A DNA stretch of 64,000 bases from Roridomyces roridus (taxonomy: Eukaryota; Basidiomycota; Agaricomycetes; Agaricales; Mycenaceae). This document shows, in pieces, positions 21,721 through 32,288 of this stretch. Where the stretch lies: positions 2,604,001 through 2,668,000 of the forward strand of contig JARKIF010000005.1 of the NCBI GenBank assembly GCA_029378245.1. Reading direction: 5' to 3'. A model generated the notes under the pieces. It did no database searches and was not told the DNA's origin. It was given only the letters and a program-made list of their open reading frames with translations. A program made the translations under genes and the position numbers. Within the stretch, counting starts at the first letter, position 1. The number at the start of each line of letters is the position of its first letter.

Positions 21721-24358
21721 TCACTTCTTCACCGCCCGAAGCTGTTCTCGTAGCTTGCTATTCTCCATCTGCATCGTGTTGAGCTCGTCGAGCAACGCCA
21801 TGCTCTGTCCCTGCTCAGACATCCGCATAGCATCAATCTCAGCCCGCGCATCGTCCAACCCCGCCCGTGCCTCGGCAAGCTGCCCTTCAAGCTGTCTCCT
21901 TACAGCTTCAGGTGCATCTGCCGCCTCCGCAGCAAGTGCTAGCGTCTTGGCGCTCAGCGTGTTATTCGCCTCCGTCAACTGTTCCAGAGTCGCAGCCTGC
22001 TCGGCAGCCTGTGTCTCCACGTCCAGCTTCTCGGCTGACACACGCTCAATGGTGCTCTGCAGCCTCGACACCTCGTCTTGCAACCCCGACACCCTGTTGG
22101 CAAGCTCCATATTCCGCTCCTCCAACGTCCTCACCTGCTTCTGGTACGTCTCCAACGCCCCACTGCCCTCCTGCGCAAGCTTCTGTGCTCGCTCCGCATT
22201 CTTCTTGAGTAAATCATGTGCCTGCGCAAATCTCACAAGCCGCTCAATCAGCGCACGGTCGTCTGCAATCAACGCCTGCACCCTCGAGACAAACGCGTCC
22301 ATCGAAAACGGTGCGTTTGAATTGGGGTTGGGCGAGGCAGGCGTTCGCGGGTCGTACAACGACTTGAGCGAGCGGACGTCCAGATCAGACAGGGAAGATG
22401 GGTTCGGGCTCGAGGGTTGCGTCGGCGAGCTGGCACCTGAGCCAGGGCGGAATCGCGACTGTTGCCCAAACTTGGCCGCAGCTGCACGCGCTTCCGGCGA
22501 AGGAAGGAGGACCCATAGAGGTTGCAGCATGGCTGCAACCTGCCTGCTATCACCTGCAAGAGGTGTTGGTGATAATGGAGGGGAACGCAGAGTGTCAGTC
22601 TAAGAAATATTTCAGTAAAGAAACTAGAAAGCAACATTGTTCCAACCTTGGCACGAAGTTCCAACGCCCGTACTTCGTTGCGCGCCTGCTCGCGTTCGCG
22701 CCGCGCCTCCTCGACCTCGCGAGAGAGTGCTTCTCGCTTGTCCAACCCCGACCGAACATCGTCCTCCAATTTTCGGCCGTAACGTCTCCCACTCTGCTTG
22801 AGAAGCTGTCTGGACTTGCATCTTGGTAGCAAGACCCAGTAAATGCGATCCAAATGCAGAGACAAGTGCTGCGAGCCCTGCATCTCCCGTGTACAGCGGC
22901 ACACTGTGCGTTCTCGCCAACGCACGCAGAATAGAAACACCCTCATCCAGCTCGCTTTGCACTTTTTGCATCGCAGCTGCATCATCCGCTCGTAATCGCT
23001 CCGTCTCGTCCTGCAACCTCGCCAAATCCTCCAACCGTTCGTCCTCCGCGTCGTTCTTATCTCGATCCCACGCCGCCCGCTCAGCTTCATGCTCTTGTAT
23101 CAACGCAGCGCGTTCTTCTGCCCATGCAGCCTTCTCGCGTTCCAACGCCTGCATGTCCTCGCCCATCCCCTCGAGCCGCTGGCAGCTCCCGCTCAAGGGC
23201 TGCAATAGTATCCTGGGCGCTACGCTGCTCCTCCGCCCGCGCTTCTTCCACCGCATCCCTGTCCGCCTGTGCAGCAGCCAACTCTCGAGCCAGCTCTGCC
23301 TGCTTTGCGCTCGACGCTGCAAGCGCCTCAGTGGCTCGAGCAAGTTTCTCCTCGAGTGCCAAGAAGGCAGGCGGCGGCGTGCCTTTGCCCGACGGAGAGA
23401 CGGTCTCTGCATGCCCCGCGAAAAAATGGGCGCCGTCAAAACGTACAGCTGTTCGTTTGTGACGTGCTACCACTAAAAGAAGAGCCGGGCTAAGTTGGGC
23501 CGAGGGGGTGTTATACCCCGAGTCGACGTTCTCCTTCTTGTTCTTGCTCTCCAAGGTGCGCACAGAGTAGCTGAGTACACCAGCACGATGTTCCAAAAGT
23601 CGTTTTTGTATCTCGTTGGCACGACTCGAGACGCGGAAGAGCTCCCGCTCGGCGGATTCGACGCGCTTACTCGCAGCCTCGAGCTGCTCCTCGGATTGCT
23701 TCGAGACTTTCTTGTGCGCGGCGTTGACACGGCTGAGAGACAGAGCGGCGTCCCGAATCTTGGTCTCGAGGGCAAGCTTCTTGGTCATGGCGCCTTGACG
23801 AGATGTTAGAACTTGTTGCTCCTGTACATGAATTTGAGGGAAAATATCTACAAAAAGCAGCCGTGCACGCACCTTCTTGAGATCATCAACCTCCTCCGAG
23901 CTCAAAATCTCAAAATCCCTGCTGTCCACGACAGCCTCGCTGGCCAGGAGACTCATGAGCAGCTCATCGCGCGTATTGAGCGGAGGCTGCATGGCCGTCC
24001 TCGACGTAGCAAGCCTCGTGGCTTGTGGTGGTGGAGGCACGCGCGAAAGTGACGACGGGATTAAGTTTAGACGACGCCGGAGACGACGGTAATGAGCCAT
24101 TGGTGAGTGGGGATTTGGGAGAGCCTGGTCTCAAGTGGTCTCTGTGCTGCGAGCCGGTGAGCGGGTAGCTTTCTGGTCGGTCGTCCTGCTTGTCCTTCCG
24201 GAGAGACAAGGGTGCGGTGGTAGGGGAGGCTGTAGGGCGACTGCGGAGGCCATGTAGGCTGGCCCGGCTTGAGTGGGAGTCCATCTGAGGGCGGAGGGGA
24301 GGCGGTAGAAGTCGCCGATGCCAGGAATCCACGGACCCTGCCTCCAAATCCGTTCATG
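21721..24358 (-). CDS. Uds1-domain (up-regulated during septation) coiled-coil protein, with two frame breaks
   Basis: Long coiled-coil protein with the fungal Uds1 domain (PF15456): DELLMSLLASEAVVDSRDFEILSSEEVDDLKK, then, after an intron, LALETKIRDAALSLSR. The N-terminus starts at ATG 24358 (MNGFGGR, intron, MDSHSSRAS...) and is Ser/Pro-rich; one splice junction before the Uds1 block is uncertain. Then come about 600 residues of Glu/Ala/Arg-rich heptads and a C-terminal exon with DPRTPASPNPN and a leucine-rich coil ending LRAVKK. Two one-base shifts interrupt the coil and cannot be introns: near 23181 (ALEREL to QRLEGMGED) and near 22770 (in an A-run, before LEDDVRSGL). Either the assembly has extra bases or the gene is decaying. 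The fission-yeast relative is induced at septation. Confidence 0.78.
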
Positions 24359-24453
24359 AGGGTTAAAGCAGAGCGTGGCAAATTACGTCAGAAGAAATTT
24401 CCATATTGGGACAATGGACGAGTACTTCCAAAACAGGAAAATTAGAATGTCTT

Positions 24454-25855
24454 CTACTTTAACAATTTGAGTCCCTCCTGCAAGCCATTAATATGGATAT
24501 CCATCCCCTCCTTCTTCAATTTCTCGTGAGGTAAAGTTCGGCTTTCGTCAGTACCACCGGCATCTGTGAGAAGACGAGAAACGATTTAAACTCGGTGGTT
24601 CCAAGGAGCCTCCTTCTGCGGGCTATGGGAGCAGCGGCAATCACTAGCAGAACTTCTGGTTCAATCTTCCCCATGAAGTGCCGGTATTTCCGGCAGTGAA
24701 CTGAGAGTCTTTCGAGCCCCGGTACGAAATCCTCGTCCGAGGCGAGTTGTTCGAGAAAGATGCGGACAATGCCGTCCGAGGGATACCACAGGTCCAGATG
24801 CGAGAGACGACCTTGTTCAAAAGCCTTTGAAATCATCCATAGCTGCTGCGGGTCTGTTGGATTGGCGGAGAATACCAATGAGGCTGTACACCACGTTCGA
24901 TGAATGAATCCAGGGCCGGAGTCTCGTAGTCCTTGACACCTTCTAGTCGGAGGACTCGGAGATTCGGAAAGTGGACAAACTGGAGAATCTCCAAGCTGCA
25001 TGCCTCTTCTTGATCGTCTGACGACTGGAATCCGTGTCGCAGGACGAAGAGAGACATGCTTGGATGAGAAAGGACCACGGTATCGTGAGGATCCGCGTTT
25101 TCAAAGATCGAAAAGGTGCAGGTGGTGAGGTTTGGCATGAGACGCAAAACTTCCATGCAGTCGGAAAGGCGCATCAAATCGCCAATGAATGACTTGAGCT
25201 GCCCCCATGGGAGAGCAACCAACGCAGGTGGAATGCCATGCAAGGTGACTGCTTCCAACAAAGGGGCACTGCTGAACATCTCGAACGGGCCCTGTGGAGC
25301 TTCGTCCTGCTCCCGAGTCTCCATGCGGAGCACCAACTTGCAGAGCGAAGAAAACTCTGGGTGGTAGACGTCCAGCTGTTGGAAGTCGCGCTCGGATAAC
25401 TCGAGCACCATAAAATTGAATCTCTGCGCATGCCGCGCAAAGTTCTCGGCGAACCCAACAAAGTCGTCGATATCCGCTATTGACCCTGCAAACCTGACGT
25501 AGAAAGGCCGGTTGCGCGAGCGTTCAAGCCACGTTCGGGATATATCAGCGACATGGGCCTTGCGAACTGCCACGTCGAGATTCAGGCTGGTCCACAACGC
25601 AGGCGTGGAAATGACAATCTCGCGCCACCGACGACAGATTTGCAAGAACAGGAGTGGCGCAACCTTGGCATCGACGCCGGACCACCAAGTTGGTAGGCAA
25701 TGAATGAAGATTTCGGAAGTGATTTCTGGTGGCAGAGATAACACAGGATAGGTGAGGGCGTCCAGTTGGGCCTGCTTTTCGTTTAAACGAGCCTGCAGAG
25801 ATGATATATCTCGCGAAATTCCATCGACCTCGTTTCGGAGGTCTTTAGAATGCAT
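24454..25855 (-). pseudogene. F-box-like gene with frame lesions
   Basis: Close relative of the intact F-box gene at 51854. The first 340 residues are open from ATG 25855: N-terminal coiled coil (LRNEVDGISRDISSLQARL), F-box (YPVLSLPPEITSEIFIHCLPT ... APLLFLQICRRWREIV..TPALWTSL), then repeat-like strands. Compared with the relative, about ten bases are missing near 24883 (at the PHVKRLV position), which moves the frame; homologous sequence (LSHLDLWYPSDG ... IARRR) continues in the new frame. A second shift near 24533 precedes EKLKKEGMDIHI, and the original stop would be at 24454-24456. Two independent breaks make it a likely pseudogene, although a truncated F-box protein could still be made. 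Confidence 0.75.
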
Positions 25856-26036
25856 TGGACGTTGGAGAGTTTCGCGCAGCACGGAGGGGGTGAGAGGAGG
25901 AGACAAGGAGTCCTTGAAGGAGCAATGGTCATCATGTACATGTTCAGAACAAAGAGTGCGTGCGCAAACAACGCGTCAACAAGTGCTGATTGTTGCCAAT
26001 AAAAACCCCCAATTTCGTTTAAGTATATACATCCAT

Positions 26037-28102
26037 TCAAGCCTTCTTCGGCTTCCAAGCAGCAATCCAACTCTTTATCGACGCCAAACCCTTCTGCTGT
26101 ACAGCAAGAACACTCGGATTCGCCGTTGCCTCAGCAGTCGCTGGAGAAATTGACATCAGGCGTGTATGCGGTGTAGAGATGAAATGGGACGCACAAAGAT
26201 CAGCACAGTGGTATCCCTCCCCAACAGCGATCGGCTGAGACGACGTGCTCTTGAGGTTCACGCCCGGCGCTGAGACAGTCGAGTATCTCCATGGATCACG
26301 TTCCCCATTCGCAAAGAACAAATTCGAAATAGTGACATTCCACCCGTCGTACAGCTTGTTGGTCCGTGCCGTCTGGACGTTTGGCGGCTGTGGGAACGCC
26401 TCGGGGAACATTTGCTGGCATTGACGGAGATCGTATCCGGGTTGGATGATTCGGGACACCAGACTCGGGCTGGCGGGCGGTGCGGACTCTTGGAGGTACC
26501 CGACTTCGTTGCAGCTACGCAAAGGTCAACACAGGGAACAGCAGTGAACATGCGGTACAAACACGATCCAGAACCCTACCGCGATGTCAGCCGAGGCACA
26601 AAAATGAAATGATGAACGTACAAGAGCGGTTGGCATCATCTATACTCGTATCGGTCCAGAAGGACTGAGAAGTGTTGTACGTTCCCAAGCAATCCCTGTC
26701 AAGCCTAAGTGAGAAACGCAGCAACCTTTTACATGAAGAACACTTGCTCGGCAGTATCATCTCCACAAACTACAAAAAGCGTCAGAAAGTGCCCCCAAAC
26801 CTGACGAACTGATCCACTTACTCAGCGCCAAATACGTCTCGGTCCAGAACGAAGACCACGCAGAAAGCGCATGATCGACACCCCACCCACTCGCAGGCGC
26901 ATTCACTCCGTTCTTTACCTCAAGGGCATCGCAGAACTGGAAGAAAATGGCCCCAGCACCAGTAGAAAGCGACAACCCCTGCCAATCCCAAAGATTCTCC
27001 CGCAGCGAGCCCGCAACGTCGTCCAAGTGAGTCATGTCGCCCATCCCGAAAGAATCTTTGATCTCTTGAATAGCAGTCTGGTTCTTGCCGGTGAACACCT
27101 AACCAATAAACTCAGAACAACATCAAGGCAGAGGAAGATGAAGCAAACCTTGTCCACGTGCGAAACAACAGCCTCGATATCCGCAGAGCAATTCGCCGCC
27201 ATGAATAATCGCTCGGGCTCAAAGTATTGCCAAAAGTCCAGAATCGCCTCAACGACAGCGCTCGATGCGTAGCCCGCAGCAAACAAGCCCGGCTTGTTCA
27301 CCATCGTCCAGCTCGTGAGCGCACCAGAGTAACTTCCGCCGACAAGAATCCACGGCGTCGTTGAGGGCTTGAGGTTACCCCCGTTCGGCATCGGGAGGAC
27401 GACGTTCTGGGTAAAGTACTCGAGGTCGTCGATCGCCTGTTGGATGGTGTGGACTCGAAGACTGTTGACGCTGAGGTCCGGGTGAGGGTTACTCAATCCA
27501 TAGAACCGGTGCTCGATGACGATAGCCGCGCCGTTTTCCTGCTGGGCGATTTGTCCGTTGATCGTCCTGTTGGTGAGGTATCCGGTGTAGGCTGGTCATT
27601 TGGCGTCAATGAATCGTTCGGAGTTCTTTTGAAACGAAACTCACGAGCGGCGTTGGCTTCGCCCGGGGTCATCAGAATAATAGGACCACCTTCAGGACGC
27701 TCAGTGATTGACTCGGAACAGTGTCGATGCGAACCTGGTTCATAGAACTCGTATGTATGCCAATACCTCTGCGTAAACGTTCCCAGAGAAGGCTGTAAAC
27801 GAAAGGTTCATTAATGTATCTTCAAAATGAGAGAATCCCCCTCACGTTATTGTGGTCAATGAGCTGCTGGAAAGTGTATCTACATCATACTTGGTGTCAG
27901 TCAGCATCCACGAGGTCTTTTCTGGCACGTACGTGGTATTGTACGGCGGCAGAACGGTCCCATTCCTACTGGTCACAGGCGCAGTGCTTTCCTCCAGAGG
28001 CACAACAGGCACGACTGGCAGCGGGGGAAAGTTTGCCCGCCTGGCGGAGACCAGAGAAATGCAGCATGTGGCGAGGAGCGAGAGCTTGACGAGGGGAAGC
28101 AT
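26037..28102 (-). CDS. Serine peptidase family S28 (prolyl carboxypeptidase-like)
   Basis: Secreted or vacuolar serine peptidase that removes residues next to proline (family S28: PRCP, DPP2 and fungal prolyl peptidases). The signal peptide is MLPLVKLSLLATCCISLVSA. After short introns the chain reads TFQQLIDHNN, GTFTQRYWHTYEFYEPGGPIILMTPGEAN, IEHRFYGLS (family signature), then GGSYSGALTSW with the nucleophile Ser, EVGYLQ, and in the last exon NGERDPWRYS (catalytic Asp) and GYHCADL (catalytic His). All parts fit in frame, including an intron whose readthrough looks coding (donor GTACGT near 27930, branch GCTGAC). Several N-x-S/T sites agree with secretion. ATG 28102 is the only start that supplies a signal peptide. 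Confidence 0.92.
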
Positions 28103-28663
28103 ATTGACCTTGACCTTGACCTCGAGGGGAAAGAGGAGGAGGCTGCAGGCCGTTTATCGTACGTATCCTTATATGCCAGCTGGCGGTCCTTTTGACGAAT
28201 GCGGCGAGAAGACTAGGACAGACCACATGGCCACCCCAGTACGAGATCTCAACGATATCGTTGCGACTCCGGGACGCTCGGCGAATGGACTAAATGTTTT
28301 TGATAGTCAAGCAACATAGCAATCATCAGAAAAAGAAGGCGGCAATCCGGGGTAGTTTGAGCGCAGTATTCAATGGTTTGAGGGGCGAAAAACGATGAGC
28401 TGTCGCCTGAGGAACGTATTTGCTAAATGGAAGGTCAGAGCACATGCAGACTTCAACAGATACGGGAGGAATAGAAGAGAATCAGGTGGCCAACAGAATC
28501 CTGGCACCGGCGCGCTCAACGGGCGGCGCCGCGGTGCCGCGTATTGGGTTCGGACGGGGTCAGGAGGAGGTATAGAGATAGAGAAAATAGCTCCAGTGTT
28601 GTGGCAGGAAACAAGAACGCCGATGTGTTCTCTAACTAGTCCATACAAGTCCATTTATTTCAA
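28103..28663. other. Intergenic stretch, no gene recognised
   Basis: Upstream region of the S28 peptidase and 3' flank of the thioesterase gene. Open frames here overlap on both strands without motifs. Nothing further seen. Confidence 0.5.
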
Positions 28664-29655
28664 CTATTCCTCCGGGAGCGTCTTCTTCAACCACTCCTTC
28701 AAGTCGTTCAACTCCTGCTGGCTGGTCGAGTGCGCGACATTCGAATACGTCTTGAATTCAAACAACGACCCTTTGAATTCCGCAAACTTGCCGTTCGCGG
28801 TCTCCTTCACCTCCGGCGTCTTGGTTTTTTCAATCACCATTCTTGCAGAAGCGATAGCGAGTTCGGGTCTGACCAGAGGGTCGATCTGACCCTGGCCCCA
28901 AAAGATCGGGAGAGACTTGGCGTATTCGGACTGTATTTCTCTCGTAAATGGACGCCCAAGGAAAGAAGGGATGCAGACACGCACGGGTTGTATAGCGACA
29001 TCGCCAGCAGCGAAAGGCAGTCCTCCCACTCAGAGGCAGCCACGCACTCAACACCGCCAGCCCCGCAAGCTTACGCTCCGAGCTCAAACCAGTCAACAGC
29101 GTCATGGCGCCGCCCTGCGAGAAGCCGCCCAAGACGACACGGTTGGCAGGGATGCCTGCATCGACCTCGCCGCTGATGATCTGGTTGAGCTGATACTCGC
29201 TCTTGCGCATCCCAGCACCGTCCTCTCCCGAATCAAAGCCGAACGAGGTAATGTCGAACCACCCCGGCATCTTCATCCCTCCGTTAGCGGTAATGGGAAT
29301 CATGGGGCTGCATTTCGTCGAGTGAATATCACACCAGTGTGGTGGAATTTAGCGCGCCTGTGGGGAAAGATCCATTTGACATGAGGCATTTCGCTGCTGA
29401 ACATATCGCCAACGGGTTCCCTGAGTTATCATTGAGCGGGCTGGGCTGAGTGTTGGATATCTGGCCATACCATCCTGCGCCCGTGTCGCCGAGGCCATGT
29501 ACGAAAATCACGGTCGCAGTGTGCTTGGAGATGGCGGGGAGTATGATAGACTTCAAGGGCGCAATTCCAGCCATGTTTGAGCGGAGGTATAGGCCGGCAG
29601 AGACAGCGATGAGCAGAACAACAACGATGTGGAAGAATCGAATCGACAATCTCAT
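28664..29655 (-). CDS. Acyl-protein thioesterase / carboxylesterase (APT1-like)
   Basis: Alpha/beta hydrolase of the phospholipase/carboxylesterase family (PF02230), which cleaves palmitoyl thioesters from proteins or acts on lysolipids. Landmarks: PAISKHTATVIFVHGLGDTGAGW, EPVGDMFSS, VKWIFP, NGGMKMPGWFDI, RVVLGGFSQGGAMTLLTGL (nucleophile Ser), LSAWLPL, LPIFWGQGQIDPLV (Asp), and NVAHSTSQQEL (His). Introns include one with a GC donor (29308-29357, GCGCGC...ATGCAG) and one of about 96 nt before the KIQSEYAKS segment. From ATG 29655 the protein has an N-terminal hydrophobic segment (FFHIVVVLLIAVSAGLYL), unusual for the normally soluble enzyme; ATG 29574 (MAGIAPLKS) would give the standard form. 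Which start is used is undecided. Confidence 0.88.
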
Positions 29656-29676
29656 CACTTTGATCTCTTCCAAATC
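29575..29676. promoter_or_regulatory. Compact bidirectional promoter (APT1-like / TRM10)
   Basis: The start codons of the thioesterase (minus; ATG 29574 or 29655) and TRM10 (plus; ATG 29677) are only 102 or 21 bp apart, so both promoters must share or overlap this interval. No TATA box seen. Confidence 0.5.
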
Positions 29677-30702
29677 ATGGACGCCGATGTCGAAGCGGAC
29701 AACGTCGAGGTGGACACTGTCGAGGTGGAGGCACCTGCAGCAGCGGAAGACGCCCAACCAACTCAACCCTCGAAAAAATCGCTGAAAAAGGCTGCAAAAC
29801 GCGAAAGATTCCAAGCTCAAAAACTCGAACGCCGAGCCCGCGAAAAAGTCGCGAAAAAAGAAAAGCAGAGGATACGCGCGGAGAAGCGCGCCGCCGGGGA
29901 GCTAGACGAGGAAGATCTTCCAAAGAAGAAGAAACCACGCGTGGGGCCGCCGTTTGGCGGGCGGGTCGTCGTGGATTTGGGTTTCGACGAGAAGATGACG
30001 GAGAAGGTGAGGGTCTTGTGCAGATATTCTCTCAACTTCCCGACCTTAATGAAGGGAGTGTAGGAGGTCCATTCCTTGTGTTCGCAGCTGGCCTACACGT
30101 ATAGCGCGAACCGTAATGCTGGGCACCAATTCTCTCTCCTTTTCACTGGGCTCGACGGAAAGACCCTAGCGCGTATGGACAGCATGAGCGATGCAGGGTA
30201 CAAACGCTGGGCTAATTCCGAATTCTGGACGGAGGGATACGAGCGTCTATGGTCGGAGGACCCCACCGTGAAACCGACCATCGTGTACCTCACCGCTGAC
30301 TCGGATGAAGAGCTCACGGAACTCAAACCAGAGGAGACGTATATCATTGGAGGTATCTGCGACCACAATCGTCTCAAGGTAAACCTTCTATTTATTTCGA
30401 GACAAGTTGTACTGAATCTCTGTAGAACGAATGCCTGAATAAAGCGACGGCCGACGGTGTCCGCACTGCCCGTCCTCCCGATTGGGACCTACCTCTCCGA
30501 CCTCAAGACACGCAAAGTCCTCACCGTAAACCAGACGTTCGAGATTCTCGTCCACTGGGTCGACACGCGCGACTGGGAGTCGGCGTTCCATACCGTTATC
30601 CCAAAACGCAAGTTCGAGGAAAATTCAAAGGAGAAAGCAGCGGTACCGGAAGGTACTGCTGTGGTGAGCGTGGAAGAGGTGGAAGAGCAGACCGAAGCGT
30701 GA
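29677..30702 (+). CDS. TRM10: tRNA (guanine(9)-N1)-methyltransferase Trm10, with one frame break
   Basis: SPOUT methyltransferase that makes m1G9 in tRNA using S-adenosylmethionine. Exons 29677-30006, 30064-30378 and 30426-30702. The basic, Lys-rich N-terminus (SKKSLKKAAKRERF, PKKKKPRVGPP) precedes VVVDLGFDEKMTEK, LAYTYSANRNAGHQFSLLFTGLDG, IVYLTADSDEEL and YIIGGICDHNRLKNECLNKA, then LPIGTYLSDLKTRKVLTVNQ, HWVDTRDWESAFHTVIPKRK. These are the hallmark Trm10 blocks, including the DHNR and TVNQ motifs of the trefoil-knot fold. One extra C near 30471-30475 separates ADGVRTAR from LPIGTYL, a spot that is contiguous in the family, and no intron can fit. As the gene is normally conserved, an assembly indel is the simplest explanation. 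The C-terminus is acidic. Confidence 0.9.
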
Positions 30703-30800
30703 AGCAGCTTGTATTCATCTTGTACGCACGGAATTCAATCAAAATGTTACATTAGCATTAAATATTCAGTAGATATAATCTTGGGTCTACAGTCTACTCT

Positions 30801-32010
30801 CTAATTGGCAGCATCCATTGTTGCAACAACCTCGTCCCTCTGCTTCCCATTTTCCAGCCCCTTCTTGACGATCTTGCCTCCTCCCTGCGGCTCTTGGACC
30901 CACCGCACCGAGCCCTTGACCCACGCCGAGCTGCCCAACCCCTTTACCGCAGCCACAATGCCGCTATCCACATTCGGCGGCATCCCGTACTCCCAGTCTA
31001 GCTCCCCGCCGTATTTTTTCGGGAGATCCTCGACGCGCATGAACTGCGTTAACGTGGGCTTCATATCCGCTGCGCTGAGGATAAAGATTTTGGAGGTCGT
31101 AACGGGGTCAAACCAGCGCTTTATCCAGCCCCAGACGGTCGGGAAGAAGGAGGGGGCGCCGAGGATCTAAAAATGGTCAGCGTCTGGATACGAGGAAGAA
31201 TAGGAAGCGAACAAAAAGCCGATCAAGGGTCTCGGGGTAGTGCGCTGTCGCAAGCGTACTGGCTGCTTGCATGTGCCCCTTGAGATTCCAAAACGTCATG
31301 AGCCCAACATTCGAGATGTCGACGATGTGAGACGTGGATGACACGGGACCTCGGGATTCGGGCGGTCAGGGACGGCGTTGCACAGCGGGAGCACGAATTC
31401 GGACATGTTCTCGTAGAGGGCACAGAGCATGCGCATCTTTGGCGGGATGGGGTCCGATGAGGAGGTTGGGGACGCGTTTTTGAGGATGGTGGAGGATTTC
31501 TCAAAGGAGGCCATGTGGTTTTTGATGTGCGAGATCTCGTAGACGTAGACTGGACGCCCGGAAAAGTCGCGTCGGCCAGTCCATTGGTGGTACTGTAACC
31601 AAATTGACCAGAGAAACATGGGGAAGACTGGGTACATACCACCTTTCGCGCCTCTTCGTAGACGTCCACATCGAATGTATCGTACAGTTCGTCCAGCTTG
31701 TTCGTTTCCCGCCACTGTTCAGTGTCCTTGAGCTGCGCCAGAGCATCATTCACCACAAACTTGCGAGCCCGAAGATATCGCCTGTAGCGCGTTCGATGAG
31801 AGAATTACGTCCTTAGACCGAGACGCACAGCAAAGCAGCCTCGTTGAGGGAGGGTCTCGTCTTGCCCGGCGTCCACAACCCATCCTTCTCACAAGCCACC
31901 TTGAACTCGGCGAAAGAGGTTTCTTGCTCTGGTGACAGGTGCCCTAGCTGACCTGCAAGATTGTGGGAGGTGCTCGCGGAAGCGTCGGTGGGGAGGTCGT
32001 CTTTGGCCAT
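30801..32010 (-). CDS. Sec14-like CRAL-TRIO lipid-transfer protein, with one frame break
   Basis: Phosphatidylinositol/phosphatidylcholine transfer protein of the Sec14 group (CRAL-TRIO, PF00650, with the N-terminal PF03765 helices). From ATG 32010: FAEFKVACEKDGLW, RPSLNEAALL, RYLRARKF then, after introns, RPVYVYEISHI, MLCALYENMSEFVLP, SSTSHIVDISNVGLMTFWNLKGHMQAAS, YPETLDRLFILGAPSFFPTVWGWIKRWFDPVTTSKIFIL, EDLPKKYGGELDW. These are the ligand-cavity and gate-helix motifs of Sec14. Between PNPEV and SSTSHIVD the frame moves by one base near 31345, within a C-run on the coding strand; no intron explains it. It is convergent with TRM10 (98 bp between stops). Location is probably cytosol/Golgi. Confidence 0.87.
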
Positions 32011-32288
32011 TGTGGACGTCGGGAACAAGAACGATTTCCGATTACATATAGAAATTTGAGATGATCGCCCCAACGTAATGTTGGCTTATCATCTCTTCCT
32101 CTACCACCTCTATGGCGTGTGGTTTATGTACTGGACGCTCCGACTGGAAGACTTTCTTGTGTGATTCAGGGGATCGTCTACACTGGCACCATATCCAAAA
32201 CATGTCTAGGAAAAAACTCACGGAATCTAATCTCAAGTCCCTCCTCCTATGCCCCTAAGACATATTTTCTTTCTTCCCAACTCTAACA

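Noticed and set aside
21755..22603. 282-codon plus-strand frame rich in Ser/Ala/Cys
   Set aside because: Antisense of the Uds1 coiled-coil exon; such Ser/Ala-rich frames arise opposite Glu/Ala/Leu-rich coils.
27879..27935. Apparent frame change in the S28 peptidase N-terminus
   Set aside because: Explained by a normal intron (donor GTACGT, branch GCTGAC, acceptor GTAG) that joins PPYNTT to YTFQQLIDHNN.
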